Source: Canicola haemoglobinophilus (GTDB taxonomy: Bacteria > Pseudomonadota > Gammaproteobacteria > Enterobacterales > Pasteurellaceae). Taken from it: DNA of 64,000 bases. The position numbers were made by a program, and so were the translations under genes. The DNA lies in contig NZ_MUXZ01000004.1 in NCBI RefSeq assembly GCF_002015075.1, positions 93,066-157,065 of the forward strand. Reading direction: 5' to 3'. Shown here in pieces: positions 1 to 8,170 of this stretch. Below the pieces are notes generated by a model. That model saw only the letters and a list, made by a program, of their open reading frames with translations. It ran no database searches and was not told the origin of the DNA. Numbering within the stretch: position 1 is the stretch's first letter; every line of letters starts with the position of its first letter.

Positions 1-19
1 CGCACGCACGCACGCACGC
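1..19. repeat. CGCA tetranucleotide tract, cut by window edge
   Basis: Just over four perfect copies of CGCA open the window and probably continue upstream. The tract ends about 50 nt before the first methyltransferase start. Tetranucleotide tracts are the classic phase-variation switches of Haemophilus, often in restriction-modification genes. Whether this tract lies in an upstream reading frame or in a promoter cannot be seen here. Confidence 0.75.
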
Positions 20-68
20 CTAACCTAATTTCCCTTCCTATTTCAATTTCATTTGCTAGGAGTTTCCT

Positions 69-698
69 ATGCAAGTGAAATCAAAACAACGTGTTGCAGA
101 CTTCGGTGAAGTTTATACCAATGAACGAGAAGTGAATGCAATGCTTGATCTGGTTAAAGACCAAGCCCAAGAACCTGATAAAACTTTCCTTGAGCCAGCC
201 TGTGGAACGGGCAATTTTCTCGTTACTATTCTTAAACGTAAGCTAGATGCTATTGCTCAAAAGCACAAAAAAATTCAATTTGATTATGAGCGTAATGCCA
301 CCCTTGCGGTGAGCAGTCTATACGGTATTGAGTTATTAGCTGACAATGTTAAAGAATGCCAAGAACGCTTGCTGAAAGTATTTTCTGAGCATTATCAAAG
401 CCATTATCCCAATTCCTACAAAGCGGAATGTCTCCGTTCTGCACAAATTATTTTGAATAAAAATATTCTCTGTGGCGATGCCCTTTCCCTTAAAACCCAA
501 GAGGGCAAGGAAATTGTATTTACCGAATGGAAAATGGTCGGAAATCAATTTAAACGCCGAGATTATATCTATCGAGATTTGGTCGATAACCTGAGTGATC
601 TGCCTCTCTTTTCCGATGAAGGTGAAGAAGCCTTTATTCCCGAACCTATCAAAGACAACTATCCCCCAGTACATTTTTTGGAGCTAGGCAATGACTGA
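69..698 (+). CDS. N6-adenine methyltransferase-like subunit of an R-M system
   Basis: A 209-residue protein with the SAM-binding motif I of adenine methyltransferases, LEPACGTGNFL at residues 41-51, preceded by a FGEVYT segment typical of HsdM/Eco57I-type enzymes. I see no NPPY/DPPY catalytic motif IV, so alone it is unlikely to be a complete methylase. It is short for a type I M subunit (about 500 residues). The ATG follows AGGAG at a good distance. Its last 8 bases overlap the next gene, which does carry NPPY, suggesting that the two products work as one methylating complex. The exact R-M type is not recognised. Confidence 0.75.
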   Translation: MQVKSKQRVADFGEVYTNEREVNAMLDLVKDQAQEPDKTFLEPACGTGNFLVTILKRKLDAIAQKHKKIQFDYERNATLAVSSLYGIELLADNVKECQERLLKVFSEHYQSHYPNSYKAECLRSAQIILNKNILCGDALSLKTQEGKEIVFTEWKMVGNQFKRRDYIYRDLVDNLSDLPLFSDEGEEAFIPEPIKDNYPPVHFLELGND

Positions 699-2223
699 TT
701 TATCTCACGTAAACTACAACCCTGATGTATTAAGTTGTTTAGCAAATTTATCAAATGATGAAGTTTTTACGCCGCCAAGTGTGGTCAATCAAATGCTTGA
801 TCGCCTGCCTGAAAGCCTGTGGCAAGATAAGAATGCCAAATTTTTGGATCCTGTTTGTAAATCGGGCGTTTTTCTAAGAGAGATCGCCAAGCGGTTAATA
901 AAAGGCTTGGAATTGCAAATTCCTGATTTGCAAGAACGCCTAAACCATATTTTTAGCCAACAGCTTTATGGCGTTGCGATTACCGAAATTACAGCCTTAC
1001 TTTCACGCCGTAGCCTTTATTGTGCCAAAAGAGCAAATGGTGAATATTCCGTTTGTACAAGTTTTGAAAATGAAGATGGCAATATTTTTAAACCAAAAAC
1101 AGAGCATATTTGGGAAGGTGGGAAATGTACGGAATGTGGGGCAAGTCAATTAGTTTATGACCGCATTACCCTTGAAAATCACGCCTATGCGTTTATTCAT
1201 CAAAATGGTCGAGAAAAATTAGGATTAGATAAAATGAAATTTAATGTAATTATTGGCAATCCGCCTTATCAATTAAGTGATGGTGGGGCACAAGCAAGTG
1301 CGGCTCCGATTTATCACAAATTTATTCAACAAGCGAAAAAACTAAATCCTGATTATCTTATTATGATTACGCCATCTCGCTGGTTTGCTGGTGGAAAAGG
1401 ATTAGATGATTTCCGTGACGAGATGTTAAATAGTAAACATAAACGTATTAAAGAAATTCACGATTTCCCAAATGCCGCAGATTGTTTTCCTGGTGTAGAA
1501 ATAAAAGGTGGCGTAAATTACTTTATTTGGGATAGGAATTATGATGGCGATTGTTTAATTTCTACTTATGACAATAAAAAGTTAATTTCTCAAATGAAAA
1601 GACCATTAAAAGAAGATGGATTGGATATTTTTATCCGTTATAACGAGAGTATTTCTATTTTAAGAAAAGTATTAGCTTTTAATGAGAAAAGTTTTAGTGA
1701 GTTTGTTAGTTCTAGAAAGCCATTCGGATTAGCAACGAATATTAAAGGTAATTCTAACCCATATAGTGACTCTAAAGATAATATTGTTCTGTATCAGAAT
1801 AAAGATAAAGCATACTTTAAAAGAAGTAATATTTTTAATAATTCTTCATGGATTGATCAATATAAAATATTTATACCAAAAGCTATTGGCTCAGGAGATA
1901 GCAAATCTGATTATTTAAAGCCAATTTTAGCTGGATATAGAACAGCTTGCACAGAAACTTATTTGGTAATAGGTCCATTTGAAAGTGAGTTAATCTGTAA
2001 AAATGTAATGAGTTATATTAATACTCGTTTTTTTCACTTTTTAATCACACTGAAAAAGAACACACAAGATGCACCTAAAAGAGTTTATGAATTTGTTCCT
2101 ATTCAAGACTTTTCTAAATCTTGGACAGATAAAGAACTTTACGAAAAATATCAATTAACCCAAGAAGAAATTAACTATATAGAAATGATGGTATTACCTA
2201 ATAAAGATTTAAATGGTAGCTAA
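691..2223 (+). CDS. Eco57I-like DNA adenine methyltransferase
   Basis: 510 residues. Motif I appears as FLDPVCKSGVFL (residues 51-62, with Lys where Gly is usual) and catalytic motif IV as NPPYQ (190-194). C111, C122, C146 and C149 could form a zinc-binding knuckle between the two motifs. The C-terminal half (about 230-510) resembles the target-recognition region of Eco57I/type ISP enzymes only in general terms. That half is more AT-rich than the first, as recognition domains often are when exchanged by recombination. Translation is probably coupled to the upstream gene through the 8-bp overlap. The predicted product is N6-methyladenine; the target site is unknown. Confidence 0.8.
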   Translation: MTDLSHVNYNPDVLSCLANLSNDEVFTPPSVVNQMLDRLPESLWQDKNAKFLDPVCKSGVFLREIAKRLIKGLELQIPDLQERLNHIFSQQLYGVAITEITALLSRRSLYCAKRANGEYSVCTSFENEDGNIFKPKTEHIWEGGKCTECGASQLVYDRITLENHAYAFIHQNGREKLGLDKMKFNVIIGNPPYQLSDGGAQASAAPIYHKFIQQAKKLNPDYLIMITPSRWFAGGKGLDDFRDEMLNSKHKRIKEIHDFPNAADCFPGVEIKGGVNYFIWDRNYDGDCLISTYDNKKLISQMKRPLKEDGLDIFIRYNESISILRKVLAFNEKSFSEFVSSRKPFGLATNIKGNSNPYSDSKDNIVLYQNKDKAYFKRSNIFNNSSWIDQYKIFIPKAIGSGDSKSDYLKPILAGYRTACTETYLVIGPFESELICKNVMSYINTRFFHFLITLKKNTQDAPKRVYEFVPIQDFSKSWTDKELYEKYQLTQEEINYIEMMVLPNKDLNGS

Positions 2224-2236
2224 AATTAAAGGAGTA

Positions 2237-2256
2237 GAGACGCCACGCTGGCGCCC
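2237..2256. repeat. Dispersed GC-rich palindrome, copy 1
   Basis: GACGCCACGCTGGCGCC is the reverse complement of a palindrome seen again at 2314 and 50005. It stands just after the methyltransferase stop and points opposite to the 2314 copy. It has no T-run on the + side, so it is a weak terminator for the upstream gene. Confidence 0.6.
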
Positions 2257-2313
2257 GAAAAATAATTTGTAAATTTCTATGAAATATTAACCGCTTGTAT
2301 AAATGTTTTAAAC

Positions 2314-2332
2314 GGACACCAGCGTGGTGTCC
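2314..2332. repeat. Dispersed GC-rich palindrome, copy 2
   Basis: GGACACCAGCGTGGTGTCC is a perfect 19-bp palindrome about a single central base. It matches the 50005 copy except at two symmetric positions (A/T for G/C), which keep the hairpin intact. It lies between the methyltransferase and the helicase/nuclease gene. Confidence 0.65.
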
Positions 2333-2380
2333 CTACAAATACTTCGATATTTTATTTTCTAAATAATAAAAGAGTTTCCA

Positions 2381-4897
2381 ATGAACACACAATTAACCAC
2401 TAACGACAAAGTCCAATTTTCTGAATTTAAGCAACCTCGAATTTATGCTTATTCAGATAGCCATTTTAAAGGCTGTTTAAAAGTTGGTTATACCACACGC
2501 CAAAGTGCGGAAGAACGAGTACGAGAACAATATCCAATAAAAACACCTGAACAAACTTGGAAAATTGAATTAGATGAATTGGCGGTGCGAGATAATGGCA
2601 GTTTATTTAAAGATTTTGATGTACATAAAGTATTAAAAAAGCACGGTATTCAACAACTTAATGGCGAATGGTTTCAATGTACCTTAAATGATTTAAAAGC
2701 GGCATTATTAGAAGTAAAGAGCGGTAAATCTAATCAACAAAAACGCACGCTTTCTTTTGGTATGCGTCCAGAGCAAGCCAATGCGGTAAATAAAACACGT
2801 CAGTATTTTGAGAGTTTTAAGCGAGAAAAAGCCAATAAAGGCAAATCGCCCCGCTTTTTATGGAATGCCAAAATGCGTTTCGGTAAGACTTTTGCAACTT
2901 ACCAACTAGCTAAAGCAATGGGTTGGCAGAAAATTCTAATTTTAACCTTTAAGCCAGCGGTGCAAGATGCGTGGCAAGAAGATCTCCAGAATCATATTGA
3001 TTTTGAAGGCTGGCAATTTGTCGCAAAAAATGGTTTAGCTTATGAAGATGCGAGGGCTGATTTACCTTTGGTCTGTTTTGGTTCTTTCCAAGATTATTTG
3101 GGACGAACAAAATCTGGAGGGATTAAACCTAAAAATGAATGGGTTCACGAGAAAAATTGGGATTGTGTGGTATTTGATGAATATCACTACGGTGCTTGGC
3201 GGGAAAATGCCAAAGATCTGTTTGATGGGGAAGAAGATAAGAAAGAGTTAAGTTTTGCCGAAAGTGATGATCTGAAAGAGTTTGATGAAGAATTGTTGCC
3301 GATCACGACAGATCACTATCTTTATCTTTCAGGTACGCCATTTAGAGCAATTTCATCGGGTGAATTTATTGAAGAACAAATTTTCAACTGGACTTATTCC
3401 GATGAGCAAAAAGCCAAAGAGCAGTGGTTGCCAGAGCTGGGGAAAAATCCTTATTTATCTTTACCTAAAATGGTGATGATGACTTATCAGCTTCCTGATT
3501 CAATGCGAGACATTGCTCGTAAAGGGGAATTTAATGAATTCGATTTGAATGAATTTTTTAAAGCCCAAGGCTCAGGCAAAAATGCGACTTTTCGTTATCA
3601 AGAAGAAGTACAAAAATGGCTTAACTTTATTCAAAATAAATTACCAGAATTAACCCAAGATACGCTAAAAATGGGGCAGAAAAAACCGAAGATGCCATTT
3701 TCTGATGTGGATTTATTAGGGCATTTACTCCATACCTTTTGGTTCTTACCTAATGTTGCAAGTTGTTATGCAATGCGAAATTTATTAGCGGAAAAGCAAA
3801 ATCAGTTTTTCCATCAATATGAAATTATTGTTGCTGCAGGTGCAGAGGCAGGAATTGGGCTAGATGCCTTGCCTCCAGTTCAAAATGCAATGACGAAAAA
3901 TCCATTAAATACAAAAACCATTACGCTTTCTTGCGGTAAATTAACCACTGGGGTTTCTGTTCCACCTTGGACAGGGATTTTGATGCTACGCAACGCCTCA
4001 AGCCCTGAAACTTACTTCCAAGCCGCATTTCGGGTTCAAACGCCTTGGGTGTTGCGTGGCTATGATGATGCTGATCCAAATAATGAGGAAATTTTAAAAG
4101 AGCAATGTTATGTGTTTGATTTCGCTCCTGATCGTGCATTACGTCAAATAGCGGAATACAGCTGTCGTTTGGATACAGTCAATACTAACCCAGAGCAGAA
4201 AGTGGCGGAGTTTATTCATTTTCTGCCTGTTCTTGCCTATGACGGCAGTTCAATGAAGCAAATTGATGCGGAAGGTGTCTTAGATATAGCAATGAGTGGC
4301 ACAACTGCAACGCTACTTGCTCGCCGTTGGGAAAGTGCATTGTTAGTAAATGTTGATAATGATACGCTCAAAAAAATTAAGAATAGCCCAGAAGCTTTAA
4401 AAGCATTGGAAAATATTGAAGGTTTCCGTTCTTTAAATCAGGATATTGAAACTATCATCAATAAGTCTGATTCAGTGAAAAAGATGAAGAAAGAGAAAGG
4501 CGATGATTTGACTGCTAAGGAAAAGAAAGAAATCTCAGACGAAGAAAAAGAATATAAATCACTTCGGAAGCAGATTCAGGAAAAGCTGATTAAGTTTGCT
4601 ACTAGGATACCTGTATTTATGTATCTCACAGACTATCGTGAACATTGCTTGCGAGATGTGATTACTCAACTTGAACCACGTTTATTTAATAAGGTAACAG
4701 GGCTAACTCAAAAAGACTTTGAATTATTGGTTAATTTGGGCGTATTCAACGAAAGCCTAATGAACGATGCGGTATTCAAATTCAAGCGTTATGAAAATGC
4801 AAGTTTAGAATATACGGGCATTGTTCGCTATCCTGATTTGATTGGGTTGTATAGTACGGTAATTTCTCGTGAAGATGCAGAGATAATGGGGAATTAG
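2381..4897 (+). CDS. GIY-YIG nuclease / SF2 helicase, restriction-like subunit
   Basis: 838 residues. The N-terminal 110 residues look like a T5orf172/MUG113-type GIY-YIG domain: IYAYSD at 21-26, KVGYTTR at 34-40 and GEWF at 95-98. A superfamily 2 motor follows, with Walker A-like MRFGKTFA (165-172), DEYH (266-269) and SGTPFR (317-322). The rest includes helicase C-terminal elements (TTGVSVPPW, FQAAFRVQT) and a charged helical stretch near residues 700-760. ATP-driven translocation joined to a nuclease domain fits the cleavage subunit of a restriction system paired with the two methyltransferases upstream. A 157-nt gap with palindromes separates it from them, so it may have its own promoter. 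Function is inferred from architecture and neighbours. Confidence 0.75.
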   Translation: MNTQLTTNDKVQFSEFKQPRIYAYSDSHFKGCLKVGYTTRQSAEERVREQYPIKTPEQTWKIELDELAVRDNGSLFKDFDVHKVLKKHGIQQLNGEWFQCTLNDLKAALLEVKSGKSNQQKRTLSFGMRPEQANAVNKTRQYFESFKREKANKGKSPRFLWNAKMRFGKTFATYQLAKAMGWQKILILTFKPAVQDAWQEDLQNHIDFEGWQFVAKNGLAYEDARADLPLVCFGSFQDYLGRTKSGGIKPKNEWVHEKNWDCVVFDEYHYGAWRENAKDLFDGEEDKKELSFAESDDLKEFDEELLPITTDHYLYLSGTPFRAISSGEFIEEQIFNWTYSDEQKAKEQWLPELGKNPYLSLPKMVMMTYQLPDSMRDIARKGEFNEFDLNEFFKAQGSGKNATFRYQEEVQKWLNFIQNKLPELTQDTLKMGQKKPKMPFSDVDLLGHLLHTFWFLPNVASCYAMRNLLAEKQNQFFHQYEIIVAAGAEAGIGLDALPPVQNAMTKNPLNTKTITLSCGKLTTGVSVPPWTGILMLRNASSPETYFQAAFRVQTPWVLRGYDDADPNNEEILKEQCYVFDFAPDRALRQIAEYSCRLDTVNTNPEQKVAEFIHFLPVLAYDGSSMKQIDAEGVLDIAMSGTTATLLARRWESALLVNVDNDTLKKIKNSPEALKALENIEGFRSLNQDIETIINKSDSVKKMKKEKGDDLTAKEKKEISDEEKEYKSLRKQIQEKLIKFATRIPVFMYLTDYREHCLRDVITQLEPRLFNKVTGLTQKDFELLVNLGVFNESLMNDAVFKFKRYENASLEYTGIVRYPDLIGLYSTVISREDAEIMGN

Positions 4898-4945
4898 TAA
4901 AATAACTCAAGATTATTGAATATACCTCCCTTTCTCACTAATAAT

Positions 4946-4971
4946 TGAGCTAGCGTTTTAACGCTAGCTCA
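4946..4971. terminator. Hairpin between convergent helicase gene and ppc
   Basis: TGAGCTAGCGTT and its exact complement flank a TT loop, giving a 12-bp stem. T-runs on both sides are poor. It lies between two convergent genes and probably serves both ends. Confidence 0.6.
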
Positions 4972-4986
4972 TCTCATAAATGACAC

Positions 4987-7626
4987 CTAACCCGTATTCC
5001 GCATACCAGCTGCGATACCTGTGATAGTAATCATCAAGGCTTGTTCTACATCAGGATTTGGGTTTTCAGGATTTTCACGTAAACGGCGTAATAACTCTAC
5101 TTGTAATAAGTTGAGTGGGTCAGTGTAAACATTACGTAATGCAATAGATTCTGCAATCCAAGGTAAATCTGACATTAATTCATCTTCATGGGATAAAGAA
5201 AGGATAGTTTTAATATCAGCTTGCAGTTGTTCACGCAAAGAGTGACCTAAATACCATAATTCTTTCTTAACTAAATGTTGATCATAATGCTCTGATAACC
5301 ATGTATCCGTTTTACTGAATACCATTTCTAACATACCGATACGAGTAGAGAAGAATGGCCATGTTTTACACATTTCCTCAATAGTTTCTTTATTACCTTT
5401 CTCAATTGCTTGACGAATAGATGCGCCAGCACCTAACCAAGCTGGTAACATTAAGCGATTTTGCATCCACGCAAAGATCCAAGGAATTGCACGTAAACTT
5501 TCTACGCCACCATTTGGATTACGTTTTGCAGGACGTGAGCCTAAAGGTAATTTAGATAATTCTTGTTCTGGTGTTGCAGAGCGGAAATAAGGAACAAAAT
5601 CTTTATCTCCACGCACTACACCACGATAAATATCACATGATGAAGCAGATAGTTCATCCATAATCGCGCGCCAGCTTGCTTTTGGTTCTGGTGGCGGTAG
5701 AAGGTTGGCTTCTAAAATCGCACTTGCATAAAGGTCAAAACTATTAACAGCTACGGCTGGTAAACCTAGTTTGAAACGGATCATTTCGCCTTGTTCTGTT
5801 ACACGTAATCCATTTTTTAATGAGCGAGGTGGTTGAGATAAAAGTGCGGCGTGAGCTGGTGCACCACCACGACCGATAGTACCACCACGACCGTGGAATA
5901 AGGTTAATTCTACGCCAAGTTTCTCGCAAAGGTTCACGAGTTGTTCTTGTGCACGATATTGCGCCCAAGAAGCAGCCATCATACCGGCATCTTTTGCGCT
6001 ATCAGAATAGCCGATCATAACCATTTGTTTATTGTTGATCACACCACGATACCAGCCCACATTAAATAATTGTGTCATAACTTCTTCTGACGCATCTAAG
6101 TCATCTAATGTTTCAAATAGAGGAACGACTGGTAAATGATAAGTAACGCCAGCCTCTTTTAATAATAAATGTACAGCAAGTACATCAGAAGCCGTGCGAG
6201 CCATAGAAATAATGTAACAAGAGATAACGCCCTCAGGTTGTTGTGCAATTACTCGACAAGTATCTAAAATTTCTTGTGTTTCCGCTGATGGTTGCCAGTT
6301 TAGCGGAAGTAGAGGACGGCGAGAGCTTAATTCACGAATTAAGAATGCTTGCTTATCATCTTCAGTCCATTGCGAATAATCGCCTAAGCCAATATAACGG
6401 GTAATTTCTGCAATGGCATTAGTATGGCGAGTACTTTCTTGACGAATATCCAAGCGAGATAAAGAGAGACCAAAACAACGGATACGGCGTAAACAATCCA
6501 ATAAAGCACCATTAGCAATAATGCGCATACCGCATTGATGTAAGGATTGATAGCAATCGTAAAGTGGTTCCCATAATTGTTGATTATCAGTCAAAATATC
6601 ATCTTGGCTAATAGTAGAAGGTTTGTTTTCTAAAATTTCGCCATAATAAGCGACAGTTTTCACTAATTTCGTACGTAAGCCTTTTATTACTACACGATAA
6701 GGCTCCAAGTGGTCGCCATATTTTGCACGAAATTCTTCTGTGCAATGAATAACAGAAAGCTCATCAGCTAAGACTTGAATGTCAGCTAAAAATAATTCTG
6801 CCGCTTTCCAACGATTCATGGTTAAAACTTGGCTAGTTGTTTTGGCTGTTACAAATGGATTACCATCACGGTCTCCCCCCATCCAAGAGGAAAATTTAAC
6901 AGGTGCTAAACCAACAGGATGCTGTACGCCAAAATTTTTCTCTAAGTGGAAATTCAGTTGACGACAAAAATCAGGCACTGCTTTCCATAGGCTGTTTTCA
7001 ATCACAGCAATGCCCCATTTTGCCTCATCAACAGGTGTAGGGCGTTGAGTACGGATTTCGTTTGTATGCCATGCGAGCGCAATTAATTGCATTAAGCGGC
7101 GTTTTAATTTGGTACTTTCTGCTTGGGTAAGATCATCATGTTCTAAACGGCTTAAGCAACGATTTATTTCTACATGTTTATGCACAAGAGAACGGCGAGT
7201 AACTTCTGTTGGGTGCGCAGTTAAAACTAATTCAATTAATAATTTTTCTACCGTCGAAATGACTTTTTCCGCTGGTACATTTTGTTCTTTTAAGCGTTTA
7301 AACAATGCTTCTAAAGAGCGGTCAGAGGCGACTTGATCAATATGTTGGCGAGAGATTGTTTGGTATTGTTCCGCTATATTGGTTAAGTTCAAAAATTGGC
7401 TAAAAGCACGAGCCACAGGAATAATATTTTCATTAGAAATAGTCGCAAGTGTATCTAATAATTTTTTTCGTGCTTTTTCATCGCCTGAACAAGAGTTTCG
7501 AGATAACACTCGAATATTTTCGATGAGATCAAGAATATCGCTACCTTGTGTATCGCTGATTGTTTCGCCTAAAAAATGACCTAACATATTGATGTTATTT
7601 TTTAGCGTTGAGTATTGTTGGGGCAT
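4987..7626 (-). CDS. ppc: Phosphoenolpyruvate carboxylase
   Basis: Adds bicarbonate to phosphoenolpyruvate to make oxaloacetate, the main anaplerotic entry to the TCA cycle. The protein is 879 residues from ATG 7626, which follows a clear AGTGAGGA ribosome site; a longer frame to 7680 lacks one. E. coli Ppc is 883 residues. Signature segments are present: VLTAHPTEV (catalytic His), the [11 protein letters not shown] loop, [10 protein letters not shown], and [12 protein letters not shown] near the active site. The C-terminus ends MRNTG, the usual allosteric tail. It is monocistronic, and an AT-rich gap to copZ lies behind it. It is metabolically linked to gltA and sucABCD further along. Confidence 0.97.
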   Translation of the reverse strand: MPQQYSTLKNNINMLGHFLGETISDTQGSDILDLIENIRVLSRNSCSGDEKARKKLLDTLATISNENIIPVARAFSQFLNLTNIAEQYQTISRQHIDQVASDRSLEALFKRLKEQNVPAEKVISTVEKLLIELVLTAHPTEVTRRSLVHKHVEINRCLSRLEHDDLTQAESTKLKRRLMQLIALAWHTNEIRTQRPTPVDEAKWGIAVIENSLWKAVPDFCRQLNFHLEKNFGVQHPVGLAPVKFSSWMGGDRDGNPFVTAKTTSQVLTMNRWKAAELFLADIQVLADELSVIHCTEEFRAKYGDHLEPYRVVIKGLRTKLVKTVAYYGEILENKPSTISQDDILTDNQQLWEPLYDCYQSLHQCGMRIIANGALLDCLRRIRCFGLSLSRLDIRQESTRHTNAIAEITRYIGLGDYSQWTEDDKQAFLIRELSSRRPLLPLNWQPSAETQEILDTCRVIAQQPEGVISCYIISMARTASDVLAVHLLLKEAGVTYHLPVVPLFETLDDLDASEEVMTQLFNVGWYRGVINNKQMVMIGYSDSAKDAGMMAASWAQYRAQEQLVNLCEKLGVELTLFHGRGGTIGRGGAPAHAALLSQPPRSLKNGLRVTEQGEMIRFKLGLPAVAVNSFDLYASAILEANLLPPPEPKASWRAIMDELSASSCDIYRGVVRGDKDFVPYFRSATPEQELSKLPLGSRPAKRNPNGGVESLRAIPWIFAWMQNRLMLPAWLGAGASIRQAIEKGNKETIEEMCKTWPFFSTRIGMLEMVFSKTDTWLSEHYDQHLVKKELWYLGHSLREQLQADIKTILSLSHEDELMSDLPWIAESIALRNVYTDPLNLLQVELLRRLRENPENPNPDVEQALMITITGIAAGMRNTG

Positions 7627-7865
7627 AAGATCCTCACTTAAAAATATAAAAAATTCATTAGATGAAGTAGATATACCCAAAAATAATTAAAAGGTCAAAT
7701 GGAATTATTTTAAAATATAAAAAAATAAATTTTATTTTAAATGCTATAGATTTAATTAGTATTTTGACTGAATTTTTAGAATTTATTTAAATAAAGAAGA
7801 TGTTTTTTAATTATTAAAAGATTGTTAATGAATTGCGGTAAGGTTATTTTTATGTGAAATCCCTC

Positions 7866-7896
7866 TTGACCTTAACCTTAGGTCAGGGGATATTCT
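7866..7896 (+). promoter_or_regulatory. CueR/MerR-type promoter of copZ-copA
   Basis: A -35 of TTGACC (7866-7871) and a -10 of TATTCT (7891-7896) are separated by 19 bp. A dyad TGACC-N9-GGTCA (7867-7885) sits in the spacer. The overlong 19-bp spacer with a central dyad is diagnostic of MerR-family activators. The copper-sensing cueR gene is at 28788-29198. Confidence 0.8.
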
Positions 7897-7931
7897 ACGC
7901 CAGTTTTTTTATCACTAAAGAAGGAAAAAAG

Positions 7932-8144
7932 ATGAAAACCATTACATTAAAATTAGCTGATTTGTCTTGCCAACATTGTGTTAAAGCCGTGAAGAAAACG
8001 CTAGAAGGAATTGAAGGCGTAGAAAGTGCGGAAGTAAATTTAACGGAAGCTGTAGTACAAACTGATGTTGCGCCACAAACTTTAATTAATGCTATTGTCG
8101 ATGCAGGTTATCAAGCAGAATTATTGGATCCAGTTGCAAAGTAA
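7932..8144 (+). CDS. copZ: Copper chaperone, heavy-metal-associated domain
   Basis: A 70-residue single HMA domain with the metal-binding pair in LSCQHC near the N-terminus. The frame is open further upstream, but the ATG at 7932 follows AAGGAAAAAAG and gives a standard HMA domain. Such proteins carry Cu(I) in the cytoplasm to a CopA ATPase. The next gene, copA, lies in the -1 frame relative to this one, and that frame has no stop back through the end of copZ. Read through, the pair would equal the two-HMA CopA of E. coli, where a 70-residue chaperone is made from the same gene by frameshifting. Confidence 0.88.
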   Translation: MKTITLKLADLSCQHCVKAVKKTLEGIEGVESAEVNLTEAVVQTDVAPQTLINAIVDAGYQAELLDPVAK

Positions 8145-8170
8145 ACCAACTACCACAAACAGAAAAATCT

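Noticed and set aside
4987..7680. ppc reading frame longer by 18 codons at its N-terminus
   Set aside because: No ribosome site before 7680, while ATG 7626 has AGTGAGGA and gives the family N-terminus and length.
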